From: Candidatus Nitrosotalea sp. TS
Lineage (GTDB): Archaea; Thermoproteota; Nitrososphaeria; Nitrososphaerales; Nitrosopumilaceae
Assembly: GCF_011319465.1 (NCBI RefSeq)
Contig: NZ_RCMB01000009.1
Span: forward strand, 62,001 to 126,000
Reading direction: 5' to 3'
Length of the DNA stretch: 64,000 nucleotides
Part shown: positions 27,286 to 36,286 of the stretch, piece after piece
Numbering within the stretch: the stretch's first letter is position 1
How the letters are laid out: each line of letters begins with the position of its first letter
The notes under the pieces: model-generated
Databases searched by the model: none
What the model saw: the letters and a program-made list of their open reading frames with translations, nothing else
Told to the model about the DNA's origin: nothing
Program-made: the position numbers and the translations under genes

Positions 27286-27326
27286 TCTATAAAAGGTATT
27301 TTATCCTAAAATTATCTTTCTATGAT
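27286..27326 (-). promoter_or_regulatory. promoter element of Cas4-like gene, twin of the amt element
   Basis: Carries the same 26 bases as the amt promoter, at 23 bp from the start codon instead of 22, followed by an AT-rich stretch and the same TATGATA. On the minus strand a TTTTATAGA box is 24-32 bp from the ATG, compatible with near-leaderless initiation; AGGATAAAATACCT just upstream is an imperfect palindrome. Confidence 0.6.
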
Positions 27327-27399
27327 ATTAGTTCTTCTTGAATATACTTCTAAGCAATAATTTTAATAAAAGCATTTCATAGTTGCAATGAATCTAGCT

Positions 27400-27741
27400 A
27401 TGAAGAAAATAGAAGCTGTAATTCCAGAAGACAAGTTAGAGCCAGTCTTTAGTGCATTAACGCAACTTGACATCGGTGGCTTCACATATTTCACAGCAAA
27501 AGGTAGAGGAAAAAGACCAAGAGAGATGGTCTCATCCGGTAGAAGTGGACGATTTCAATCTGCCTATAATGTGAACATAAACATCTATGTGGTAGTACAC
27601 GATAACATGGTGGACAAAGTTGTGGATGCCATAACATCTCATGCAAGTACTGGCATGTCAGGTGAAGGCAAGATATTCATCTATAATGTAGATGACGCCA
27701 TAGATGTAGGAACCAAGAAGCGCGGCGAGTCCTCACTCTAA
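27400..27741 (+). CDS. glnK: nitrogen regulatory protein P-II
   Basis: A 113-residue P-II protein starting MKKIEAVIPEDKLEPVFSAL. The T-loop region is GRGKRPREMVSSGRSGRFQS and the C-terminal signature is KIFIYNVDDAIDVGTKKRGE. P-II trimers sense 2-oxoglutarate and ATP/ADP and plug Amt. The T-loop lacks the tyrosine that proteobacterial GlnD uridylylates, so regulation is probably by ligand binding only. It lies beside the Cas4-like gene, divergent, and 2.8 kb from amt. Confidence 0.92.
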   Translation: MKKIEAVIPEDKLEPVFSALTQLDIGGFTYFTAKGRGKRPREMVSSGRSGRFQSAYNVNINIYVVVHDNMVDKVVDAITSHASTGMSGEGKIFIYNVDDAIDVGTKKRGESSL

Positions 27742-27828
27742 ATTTCTTTTACATATTTTTCACCAAATTATTTTAGCATCGCATACAAGATGTGAATGTA
27801 TATAACTCGATCAGCCTAAAACAAGCTC

Positions 27829-28359
27829 ATGATCTGGCCAGGAATGGGGGATCCTTCAAAACGAAGAAAAACCTTCAGATATCTTGCAATTACGGCGGCC
27901 ATAGGAATCGGAATAGCACTAACCAATACCTTAGTAATACAAAAAATAGTAAAAGCAGATGATCCTCTTTACCAATGCATAAACGGCCGTGACATAACCT
28001 ACCAAATAAGTGCCACCATGGAGATCTACGTAGACGGAGTAAAACAAAACATACCTGCCAATATTGGGATTACACCAAACTGCCAACGGTCAATGTACAC
28101 TCTATCAGATGATGGAGTAATTCATGCTGCCTGGACCAAGCCATATGCATTTACGGTTGGCCATTTCTTGTGGATAAGCGGGTTTGATTATCGCGATACG
28201 GATGACAAAACGTCCAAGATCTATGTCAACGGACTAGAGTCGCCTGATTTCATAAATACCGTTTTACAAGATGGTGCCACTTACAAGGCTGAATTTGTCA
28301 CAAAGAACAGTGAAGGCGCACCAACATTTACCCCCCCTACTAGTCAGAACAATCACTAA
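27829..28359 (+). CDS. membrane-anchored extracellular protein, unknown
   Basis: A 176-residue protein with an N-terminal basic stretch and one membrane helix (FRYLAITAAIGIGIALTNTL). The outside domain contains two cysteines (LYQCINGRD, TPNCQRS) that may form a disulphide, and a strand-rich DGVIHAAWTKPYAFTVGHFL. The C-terminal end is proline/threonine-rich. No family recalled. It may be a surface protein. It is followed by the two candidate AMO accessory genes on the opposite strand. Confidence 0.6.
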   Translation: MIWPGMGDPSKRRKTFRYLAITAAIGIGIALTNTLVIQKIVKADDPLYQCINGRDITYQISATMEIYVDGVKQNIPANIGITPNCQRSMYTLSDDGVIHAAWTKPYAFTVGHFLWISGFDYRDTDDKTSKIYVNGLESPDFINTVLQDGATYKAEFVTKNSEGAPTFTPPTSQNNH

Positions 28360-28445
28360 TCTTACGACATCTAAAGCAAATTAGAAACACCAAAGAATCT
28401 TACGATACCTTGGGCTTGATTAAAAAGAAGGAAAAAGGAGGAATT

Positions 28446-28715
28446 CTACCAGTATTTGCCGTTGTCTGGTATCAGACCAATACCTTCGCGCTCAAAGTGC
28501 TTATCGAGTTCTGCCACCCATCTTTCGCGGACAGCGCTTTGACCCAATCCGTGGGCTCTGAGCCAGAAAGCAATGACGCCGAGTAAGAATACTGCGAACA
28601 TCATCGTTGCAAATATGTAGGTCATGACGTCGTAAAAGAGCGGGTCATAGTTTGGACCTATTTGACCTGCAAAGTTAGATAGCATGCCTACGAGCATGAA
28701 TATCGCGCTCATCAT
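28446..28715 (-). CDS. small two-span membrane protein, candidate AmoY/AmoZ
   Basis: An 89-residue protein (from ATG 28715) with two hydrophobic segments (MSAIFMLVGMLSNFAGQI and YIFATMMFAVFLLGVIAFWL) and a conserved-looking soluble tail (WVAELDKHFEREGIGLIPDN). Two further AMO subunits, AmoY and AmoZ, were proposed for archaea from native-complex proteomics and are encoded next to each other. This gene and the next form such an adjacent pair near amoABCX and have the right size and topology. I cannot confirm which, or either, by alignment. Confidence 0.55.
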   Translation of the reverse strand: MMSAIFMLVGMLSNFAGQIGPNYDPLFYDVMTYIFATMMFAVFLLGVIAFWLRAHGLGQSAVRERWVAELDKHFEREGIGLIPDNGKYW

Positions 28716-28811
28716 ATTATTCAAAACAATTTATGTACGATATATACATTTCTGTGGGATTTGGCAAGGCAGATCCCTGCAATAAATAATAAAATAAGAA
28801 AAAGAGAAGAT

Positions 28812-29124
28812 CTAGTGCTGTTTTCTTGCTTTTTCCACTTGCTTTGCTCTTACGACGAAAGCAATGAAGATTCCGCCGAATATTGCGCCAGAGATAATTG
28901 TTGCGCCAATGACTCCATTAGCGTCAAGGTATGGCGTACCAGAACCAGCGTGTGGATTTGCTTGTACATCAGCTATTCTTGATCGCGCTAGCTTCAGCTG
29001 CTCTTCTAGGAGTAACCGTACCACCGCCTCCCACACCTGCGTACTGTGCCGCAGCGTATGGAGCAAATGATGAGACTACGAAGAGAGTGAGTAGTGCAGC
29101 TCCAATAATTATTGGTTTGTTCAT
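28812..29124 (-). CDS. small exported membrane protein, candidate AmoY/AmoZ (one frameshift)
   Basis: From ATG 29124 a signal peptide is read (MNKPIIIGAALLTLFVVSSF, then AAAQYAG). After a break near 29012 the frame continues as EEQLKLARSRIADVQANPHA, followed by a C-terminal helix (GVIGATIISGAIFGGIFIAF) and a basic end (KQVEKARKQH). The mature protein would be outside with a single anchor, about 80 residues. It is paired with the preceding gene (96 bp apart). Confidence 0.55.
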
Positions 29125-29231
29125 TCTATAGCACCTACTCAAAATGACTTCTGTTGATATTTAACTCTTATGCAATCTGGAGCATCCGATCTGCAAGTAA
29201 CATTTATGTTTGCTGAAAAAACAAGCGCTTC

Positions 29232-29681
29232 GTGGGACGACTCCATTCACATAGACACGGAAAATCTCATTCCATCAGACCTGTTACTCCTAGTTCACCA
29301 ACTTGGATAAAGCAGACTCCAGATGAGATAGAAGAACTCGTAGTAAAGTATGCAAAAGAGGGTCTTAAGACAAGCGAGATTGGCATAAAGTTACGAGATC
29401 AATATGCGATTCCACTTACCAAGCAAGTTGTTAAAAAATCAATAGTGCAGATTTTGGAACAAAGAGGAGTCAAGCCAGACATGCCAGAAGACCTCAACAA
29501 TCTTGTTACAAAGGCATTAGGTCTGCAAAAGCATCTAAAGGCTCACAAGTCCGATAAGAGAAATGTCAGATCGCTTGAATTGTTAGAGGCCAAAGTTCAC
29601 AGGTTGTCCTCATATTACAAGAAGATCGACCGCATTCCCAAAACTTGGAAATATAAGGCAGTCATTGCTCAACTTGAGTAA
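29232..29681 (+). CDS. rps15: 30S ribosomal protein uS15
   Basis: A 149-residue archaeal/eukaryal-type uS15 (S13e), with GRLHSHRHGKSHSIRPVTPS at the start (GTG) and LELLEAKVHRLSSYYKKIDR near the end. It binds 16S rRNA in the small-subunit platform. Overlaps the next gene by one base (TAATG), so the two are coupled. Confidence 0.95.
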   Translation: MGRLHSHRHGKSHSIRPVTPSSPTWIKQTPDEIEELVVKYAKEGLKTSEIGIKLRDQYAIPLTKQVVKKSIVQILEQRGVKPDMPEDLNNLVTKALGLQKHLKAHKSDKRNVRSLELLEAKVHRLSSYYKKIDRIPKTWKYKAVIAQLE

Positions 29682-31099
29682 TGAGTAAGCTTGACCAAGC
29701 ATTATCCTATTTTCATGACAAAGTTTCTGATTGCATAAGGTCTGGCAAAAATATTTCTGTAATAACTCATCTAGATTGTGACGGAATTACATCTGGAAGT
29801 ATTGTAACAAAATCTCTTATCAGATCTGGAGCAAAATGTACTGTTAAAACAGTCAATGAGTTTAGCAAAAATTTGATTGATAAACTCAAAAACGATTCAA
29901 GGCAATTTCACATCGTAACTGATCTTGGAGGAGGATTTGCAAAAGAATTGGATGGTGCACTTGATGATAACTGGATGGTTGTTGACCATCATCAAATTCC
30001 TCAAGAAGAATTGGATAATGAAAGAGTCATCAATGCCTGGAAATATGGCCTAGATGGCGGATTGGACGTATCAGCCGGCGGTATGGCATATTTAGTTTCA
30101 AATGCATTACACAAAGAAAATACAGATTTGGCGTGGATTGCAGTAGTAGCTGCACTAGGAGACAGACAGGATCAGGGAGAGAAAAAATCTTTTACTGGCG
30201 TCAACCTCGAAATTGCTGCAACAGCAAAAAAGAATCACCAGGTTGAGATTGATCTTGACATACTTCTTGTAGGAAGAGAAACAAGACCACTTCCCGATGC
30301 TCTTGCCTTTACATCACAGCCTTTCATAGAAGGTCTCACGTGGAATCGCGATGCATGTCTCTCATTGTTAAATTCATCTGGAATAAAACTCAAAGATGGC
30401 GGCAGGTGGAGAGTGCCATCAGAACTTACTGAAGACGAAAAAAGGACTCTATTACAAACTATTTCAAAATTCATTCCAAGCAAGAATGCTAGTGATATTA
30501 TTGACGAGCTTGTCGGTTACACATACACGCTGGTAGGAGAGGACAGACGAAGCTTCTTGCGTGATGCAAGAGAATTCTCTACAATGTTAAACTCGTGTGG
30601 CAGAATACGCAAGGCCGGCGTAGGGGTTGCAATATGCATGGGAGATAGAACAAAAATGTTGCAAGAAGGAGAGGGCATTTTGGTAGAATACAGGACATTT
30701 TTGAGAACATACATGAATACACTATCAAGCGAAAGATGGAGGGTAACAGACAATGGTTCTTACGTACTTGTAAATGGCGAGGGCCTAGTACCAGAAAACA
30801 TGACAGGGGCAGTATCTTCACTTCTTGGAGGTTCACAAAAAAACACTGGAAAGATAATAATACTTAGAACAAATGGCGAGGAGGGCACCATAAAATTCTC
30901 TTCACGAAAATCAACAGGCTGCAAATCAGAAGTGAATTTAGGGCTACTCATGAGAGAATGTGCTTCAAGAGTTTCAGGAGTAGGTGGCGGGCATAATGCT
31001 GCCGCCGGTGCCAGAATTACCAAGGATAAATTAGATGAATTCCTAGATTACCTGCAAGAAAATGTCTCTAGAATGCAAAGTGCAAGTATTTCTAAATAA
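29681..31099 (+). CDS. RecJ-like DHH/DHHA1 single-strand nuclease
   Basis: A 472-residue DHH-superfamily protein. SVITHLDCDGITSGSIVTKS (motif I), TDLGGGF, VVDHHQIPQ (DHH) and a C-terminal GVGGGHNAAAGARITKD (DHHA1) are all seen. In archaea such proteins associate with GINS at the replication fork (GAN) or process RNA. The gene sits in the uS15-Pcc1-SerRS operon. Confidence 0.9.
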   Translation: MSKLDQALSYFHDKVSDCIRSGKNISVITHLDCDGITSGSIVTKSLIRSGAKCTVKTVNEFSKNLIDKLKNDSRQFHIVTDLGGGFAKELDGALDDNWMVVDHHQIPQEELDNERVINAWKYGLDGGLDVSAGGMAYLVSNALHKENTDLAWIAVVAALGDRQDQGEKKSFTGVNLEIAATAKKNHQVEIDLDILLVGRETRPLPDALAFTSQPFIEGLTWNRDACLSLLNSSGIKLKDGGRWRVPSELTEDEKRTLLQTISKFIPSKNASDIIDELVGYTYTLVGEDRRSFLRDAREFSTMLNSCGRIRKAGVGVAICMGDRTKMLQEGEGILVEYRTFLRTYMNTLSSERWRVTDNGSYVLVNGEGLVPENMTGAVSSLLGGSQKNTGKIIILRTNGEEGTIKFSSRKSTGCKSEVNLGLLMRECASRVSGVGGGHNAAAGARITKDKLDEFLDYLQENVSRMQSASISK

Positions 31100-31304
31100 C
31101 ATTTCTGAAAAAAAGGCAGAAGCTATTCGCAAAGCTTTGGAACCTGACAATGTAGATTTTCCAAAGGATTTGTCCTTTAAAATTGAAAATGCCAAAGAAG
31201 CGCTAATTCTTACATTTGAAGGTAAAGGAAATATACGAACACTGATCTCTACTATTGATGAAGTTCTTGAACAAACTCAAGTTATTCTCAGAGTGACCAG
31301 TTAA
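31062..31304 (+). CDS. pcc1: KEOPS complex subunit Pcc1
   Basis: An 80-residue protein: KAEAIRKALEPDNVDFPKDL, SFKIENAKEALILTFEGKGN and a final helix, ISTIDEVLEQTQVILRV. This is the Pcc1 dimer fold that organises the KEOPS complex for t6A37 tRNA modification. The start ATG at 31062 lies within the recJ-like gene and the stop overlaps the next ATG. Confidence 0.85.
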   Translation: MSLECKVQVFLNNISEKKAEAIRKALEPDNVDFPKDLSFKIENAKEALILTFEGKGNIRTLISTIDEVLEQTQVILRVTS

Positions 31305-32566
31305 TGCTAGATCCAAAACTCATCCGAGATAGTCCTGACAAAATAAGAAATATGCTCAAAGCAAGAAATGTGGATTTCTCGCTTGATGAACTCATAAAAC
31401 TAGACAAAGAAAGAAGAGAACTGATAATAAAAACAGACGAACTGAGAAAAACAAGAAATCAGATATCAGTAGAGATTTCAAAGAAAAAGAAAGCAAATGA
31501 AGATTCGTCAAGTCTTATCGAACAAATGCGCTCAGTCTCAGAGAATTTGCAGAGACTAGAAGAGACTCAGGTCAGAGCTGAAGAATCGTACCAGAAACTT
31601 TCCCTAACGCTACCTAACATGATTCACGAGTCAGTCCCTACTGGAAAGGATGAAACGGCAAACAAGGAAATAAAAAAATGGGGAAACATCCCCGTGTTTG
31701 ATTTCAAGATACGAGACCACATAGACTTGACACAAAGTCTTGATCTAGTGGATCTTGAAAGAGCTGCTAAAGTATCTGGTGCAAGATTTTACTATCTGAA
31801 AAATCAACTTGTCAAGCTAAACCAATCATTAATCCAGTTTGCACTAGATTTTCTATCTGAAAAAAATTACACGCCCATTCAAACTCCCTACATGATAAAC
31901 AAGAATTCCATGGAGGGGGCAATAATTGCACATGATTTTGAAGATGTGATTTACAAGGTGGAGGGAGAAGATCTTTACCTAATTGGCACATCAGAACATG
32001 CAGTCGCTTCAATGCATGCAGACGAGATAATAGAAGGAAAAAGTTTGCCTCTCAGATATGCAGGAGTTAGCCCGTGTTTTAGAAAGGAAGCAGGAGCCCA
32101 TGGCCGTGACCAAAAAGGGATATTTCGAGTCCATCAATTTGAAAAAGTAGAGCAATTTGTTTTTTCAAGGCCTGAGGAATCTTGGAATGAGCATGAAAAA
32201 ATGCTTGCCATCGTAGAGGAATTTTATCAAAAAATTGGGTTACCATACAGAGTCGTGTTACTTTCAAGTGGTGACATGGGAAAGGTTTCTGCAAAAACAT
32301 ATGATCTAGAGGCATGGATGGCAGGTCAGAACAATTACAGAGAGATAATCTCTTGTTCGAATTGTCTTGAGTTTCAGGCAAGAAGGCTCAAGATAAGATT
32401 CCGCGATAAGACAAACGAGCAACCACAGTACCTTCATACGCTAAACAGCACTCTTGTTGCAACTACAAGAACAATGGTTGCAATACTGGAAAACTTTCAA
32501 ACAAAGGACGGACACATAGCAATACCAAAGGTTTTACAGAAATACGTCGGTACAAGCACAATCTAA
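31304..32566 (+). CDS. serS: serine--tRNA ligase
   Basis: A 420-residue class II synthetase. The N-terminal coiled-coil arm (residues about 30-105) contacts the variable arm of tRNA-Ser. Motif 2 is VSPCFRKEAGAHGRDQKGIF and motif 3 is TLNSTLVATTRTMVAILEN. It has the bacterial/standard archaeal length. Frame intact. Confidence 0.95.
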   Translation: MLDPKLIRDSPDKIRNMLKARNVDFSLDELIKLDKERRELIIKTDELRKTRNQISVEISKKKKANEDSSSLIEQMRSVSENLQRLEETQVRAEESYQKLSLTLPNMIHESVPTGKDETANKEIKKWGNIPVFDFKIRDHIDLTQSLDLVDLERAAKVSGARFYYLKNQLVKLNQSLIQFALDFLSEKNYTPIQTPYMINKNSMEGAIIAHDFEDVIYKVEGEDLYLIGTSEHAVASMHADEIIEGKSLPLRYAGVSPCFRKEAGAHGRDQKGIFRVHQFEKVEQFVFSRPEESWNEHEKMLAIVEEFYQKIGLPYRVVLLSSGDMGKVSAKTYDLEAWMAGQNNYREIISCSNCLEFQARRLKIRFRDKTNEQPQYLHTLNSTLVATTRTMVAILENFQTKDGHIAIPKVLQKYVGTSTI

Positions 32567-32718
32567 AATATTGTACAAATCACATATCACGATAGTTTAA
32601 GCCGCAAAAAGTTACTTTAAAAAGTCTTTAACGTCGGCTTGAGGAGAAGTTTAGATCTTGTTTTGAGTACGAAAAGTATTGACATAACTTATATTTTGGC
32701 TTCAAAGGTTGGTTTTAG

Positions 32719-33336
32719 TTGGCACGCCAAAAGACTACAAGAGTCAAAGACAAGTGGAGAGAGAAAAAATGGGTTACAGTTATCGCTCCTTTAGCGTTCA
32801 ACAACGCACCAATTGCGTATATTCCCATAACTGACGATGAAAGTGCTGTCGGCAGAGTTGTCGAAGTTACCTTATTTGACATTGTAAAAGGCGATCCTTC
32901 TCAACATCAATTCAAGCTTTACTTCCAAATAAGCAAAGTAGAAGGAGATACTGCGATTTCAATCTTTAAACGATATGAGTATGCCAAGGAGTTTCTCAGA
33001 AGCCTTGTGCGACGCGGCTCTTCTTTGATTACTTTGATCGGAGATGTAAGAACTAAGGACGGATATCTTTTCAGAGTCAAGATTATTGCCTTAACTCAGA
33101 AAAAGCTTAACACCTCAAGAAAGCATGCTTTGAGGCTGATTGCAAAGGACGTAATGGCAAAAACAATACCAGAGATGACAATAGACCAGTTTATCCAGGC
33201 TACTGCTTTTGGTAAGATAAATTCTGACATAATGGCAGCAGTTAAGAAAGTAATTCATGTAAGGCACATAGGAATCGAAAAGGCAAAACTAATCAGAACT
33301 GCAGAAGCAGAGACTGTCCTGTTGCAAGCCAAATAG
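32719..33336 (+). CDS. rps3ae: 30S ribosomal protein eS1
   Basis: A 205-residue eS1 (S3Ae) from a TTG start: ARQKTTRVKDKWREKKWVTV, with YEYAKEFLRSLVRRGSSLIT and KVIHVRHIGIEKAKLIRTAE. It belongs to the archaeal/eukaryal ribosomal set. A 150-bp leader region precedes it with AT-rich TTTAAAAAG elements. Confidence 0.93.
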   Translation: MARQKTTRVKDKWREKKWVTVIAPLAFNNAPIAYIPITDDESAVGRVVEVTLFDIVKGDPSQHQFKLYFQISKVEGDTAISIFKRYEYAKEFLRSLVRRGSSLITLIGDVRTKDGYLFRVKIIALTQKKLNTSRKHALRLIAKDVMAKTIPEMTIDQFIQATAFGKINSDIMAAVKKVIHVRHIGIEKAKLIRTAEAETVLLQAK

Positions 33337-33365
33337 TTTAATCGCCATACAAGATACTTAGTGCT

Positions 33366-33788
33366 ATGGCAAACCAAGTAGAAGTGAGTATCGAGGTGAT
33401 ACTTCACGCTACTGAAGATAGCAACAAAATTTTCATGCCCCTTTTTGACATATTTCAGGTAAAAGAAGAAGAGTTTGCACAGGAGAAAATCGTAGGCCAC
33501 TATGGAAATACAATCCTGCTTTTTAGAATCATACTTACAAAGAAAAGGGCGGAAGGCTTTGTAAAGACGCTGGTTTCCAAAGTTTCTAAATTACAGCTAG
33601 ATGAAATTCTAGATAACATTGACATGTACTTTGAAGATTCTTCTTTATTTCTCAGAATAGGGAAAGGCGAACTCGCAAGAAAGAACATCAGCTTGCAACA
33701 AAATAATGCAGTAAAAATTAGGATAAAAGTTCCAATTTACAAAAAATCCGACATTACAAAAACATATACTGAATTATTGAAGGTCTAA
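33366..33788 (+). CDS. COG1325-type RNA-binding protein, predicted exosome-associated
   Basis: A 140-residue protein: EVSIEVILHATEDSNKIFMP, HYGNTILLFRIILTKKRAEG, LSKL-type helices and RIKVPIYKKSDITKTYTEL. This matches a widely conserved archaeal family predicted to assist the exosome or RNA processing. It follows eS1 by 29 bp. Confidence 0.75.
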   Translation: MANQVEVSIEVILHATEDSNKIFMPLFDIFQVKEEEFAQEKIVGHYGNTILLFRIILTKKRAEGFVKTLVSKVSKLQLDEILDNIDMYFEDSSLFLRIGKGELARKNISLQQNNAVKIRIKVPIYKKSDITKTYTELLKV

Positions 33789-33849
33789 ATTACAAAATTT
33801 TCTGTCTTTGAAGCATAGTTTAATAGTATTTGAAGACCCAAGACAAAAG

Positions 33850-33947
33850 GGAATGAGGTAAAATATTTTGCCGCTCCAGTCTGAGCATACGCTGTGAGGA
33901 AGCCGCGACGAACCGACCCAAAAACCTGATCTGTGTAGATACGGTTC
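33850..33947 (+). ncRNA. possible C/D-box-like or other structured small RNA
   Basis: In the gap before geranylgeranyl reductase the string contains AATGAGG, CTGAG, TGTGAGGA and CCTGATC in the order of a C, D', C', D arrangement, with a GC-rich segment (GCCGCGACGAACCGACCC). Spacers of about 22-25 nt are longer than the usual 12 nt, and the C boxes deviate from RTGATGA, so the assignment is tentative. Confidence 0.2.
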
Positions 33948-33972
33948 TTTTAAATAGAGTAGATCCCGTTTT

Positions 33973-35437
33973 TTGGCTGTGAAAACTGATTACGACATTA
34001 TAGTAGCAGGTGGAGGTTTGGCTGGAATGATCGCAGCACAATCAGCCGCTTTCTATTCAAATCAAAAATTATCAATTCTAGTTATAGATAGAAATCAAGA
34101 ACCAACCGTAGGTAAGAAGACAATAAACGGTTGGATTTGCGGAGATGCAGTAGGTAAGAACACTGTCGATTACATGACAGAGAGAATAAAGATCAGTTGG
34201 GGAAATCCAGAGATTGAACATCCCGTTAAAGGAGTGATGGCCTTTTCACCAGATAGAGAAACTTCAATTCCTTTTGATGGAGACGGTTTCATGCTAAATA
34301 GACAACAACTGCCCAAACGTCAGCTTAGTGACTCAAGGAAGATGGGAATCAACATGCAGTTTTCTGTGGCACTAAGAAGTCTCACATATGAAAACGGTGC
34401 TGTTGTAGGAGTAGAAGGAACCAATCTTATCTCTAATGAACCATTCAAGAAAACTGCAAAGATAGTGATTGATGCCACAGGCGTTACATCAATGCTAAGA
34501 AATGGACTATCCATAAGTTCAAAAATTGAAAAAAAGATTGACCGTGACGATTTAGAATCCACGGGAAGACACATAATGAAATTCGAGCATGGCGTGGATG
34601 ATAAGATAGATTTTGACCCAGATTACTGCATCATACATTTAGATCAAGACATTGCTCCTGGAGGATACGGCTGGGTCTTTCCCAAGGGTCAAAATAAAGT
34701 AAACATAGGATTAGGCGTACAGCAAAAAGAGCTGCTGAAAAGAAATCAAAGGTTAGGAAAAAGCGATGATGTTACCAAATTGATAAACGATTATGTCAAG
34801 ATTAACAAGGCAATAAAGAATCCCAGATTATCTGATGACCAAAGTGACTCAGTAAATGTAACAGGCAATTGGCAAGTCTCAGTAAGAAGACAGAATGATT
34901 GCTTGGTTGCAAATGGATACATGTTGGTAGGCGATTCTGCATGGATGCCAAAACCACTAGATGCTGGAGGCATCGGTCCTGCAATAGTTGCTGCAACAAT
35001 AATTGGAAAGAACGCGGTTGAAGCAATCGAAGCAGGAGACGTCAGCGAACGAGGATTATGGCAATACAACATTGATTTCATTAATGATTACGGCTACAAA
35101 ACTGCAGGACTTGAGATCTTCCGAAGATTACTCCAAACTCTGACAAATGAACAGATAAACTATGGAATGAAACACTTTTTGTCAAAGCTGGATGTTGAGG
35201 CCATAAGTAAAGGAGAGCATCCTGACTTTGGAACAGTTAGGAAAGCTTGGAATGATGATAAGAGGAGCTTTGAACAAAAAATTAGCTGAGGGATTAAGGT
35301 TTACTGCACAACAAAACAAGGCTTTGACAGAGCATTACCATGATTTTCCAAAGACACCAGATGGTTACGATGCATGGCATAAGACGCTACATAAGATCCT
35401 AGACGAGTCTTATGCAAGACTTGAAAACCAGAACTAG
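33973..35437 (+). CDS. geranylgeranyl reductase family protein (likely one frameshift)
   Basis: An FAD-dependent reductase of about 487 residues. IVAGGGLAGMIAAQSAAF (Rossmann nucleotide-binding) and GDSAWMPKPLDAGGIGPAIV (second FAD motif) are clear. It saturates geranylgeranyl chains of archaeal membrane lipids or of menaquinone. The protein stops at 35289 in the given frame, but a one-base correction near 35256 lets VRKAWN run into MIRGALNKKLAEGLRFTAQQ and on to 35437, a smooth C-terminal extension. The alternative is a separate 61-residue overlapping gene. Confidence 0.8.
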
Positions 35438-35487
35438 TGCGGATAAATTAAGACAGTCTTAAATTAAGGAAAAATCAGTTATCAATT

Positions 35488-36286
35488 ATGCTAGCGGAGC
35501 AGTTGTACATAGACTGGAATAATTCCTTTGAAATTTTAGATAAAGCATATGCCTCAGGCCTATTTGTTCTCATAATAGGCCCAAAGGGCAACTGGTAAAA
35601 CTACGCTTGTCAGAGAGTTTGCTGCAAGAAAAAAGATGAAGCTTGAATCAATTAACTTTAGTTTAAGAACTCGTGAGAGCCACCTGATAGGTTCAAAAAC
35701 GCTAGAGAGTGGAACAGTGGGCTTTGAAGAAGGCATACTGGTAAAATCTATGAAAGAAGGCAACATGCTTTATCTTGATGAGGTAAACTCGGCTGAAGCA
35801 GATGTTTTGCTTAGATTAGATGAAGCGTTGGATGATAGAAGGCAGCTAGTACTCAAAGAATCTAGCGGTCAGTTAATTGAGGCTGCAAAGGGATGGTTTG
35901 TGATTGCAACTATAAATCCACTATCACATGTTGGTACCAAAGAACTTCCGCCACAGTTGCTCAGTAGATTTCCAGTAAGGATTAGGCTTGATTATCCTCC
36001 AGAAGATGTCGAGTTACAAATAGTAAAAAAATATGTAAAAGGGTCCCATGAAAATGAGCTCGCTCAGGGAATCAGGCTTGCAAATACATTACGACAAGCA
36101 GCCGCAGTTGAAGAATTGTATTATTCACCCAGTCTGCGTGAAACCATAGCATTTGGCAAGATACTTGATTCCGGAATGAAACCAAGACAAGCTGCCGACA
36201 TTGTATTTGCAAATGTATATGCACAGTGGGGCAATGTAGAATATCAAAAAGTAAATGATATCATAACATCGATGTTTGGAAATTGA
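35488..36286 (+). CDS. MoxR-type AAA+ ATPase (one frameshift)
   Basis: About 266 residues. VLIIGPKG(T)GKTTLVREF is the Walker A, with a single extra A near 35591 breaking the frame. Downstream are MLYLDEVNSAEADVLLRLDE (Walker B), FVIATINPLSHVGTKELPPQ (sensor 1) and LSRFPVRIRLDY (arginine finger region). MoxR ATPases act as chaperones for metal or cofactor insertion with a VWA partner, which is the next gene (TGATG overlap). Confidence 0.8.

Noticed and set aside
35255-35437. Separate small gene after geranylgeranyl reductase
   Set aside because: The sequence reads smoothly as the C-terminus of the reductase after one base correction. It is kept only as an alternative.
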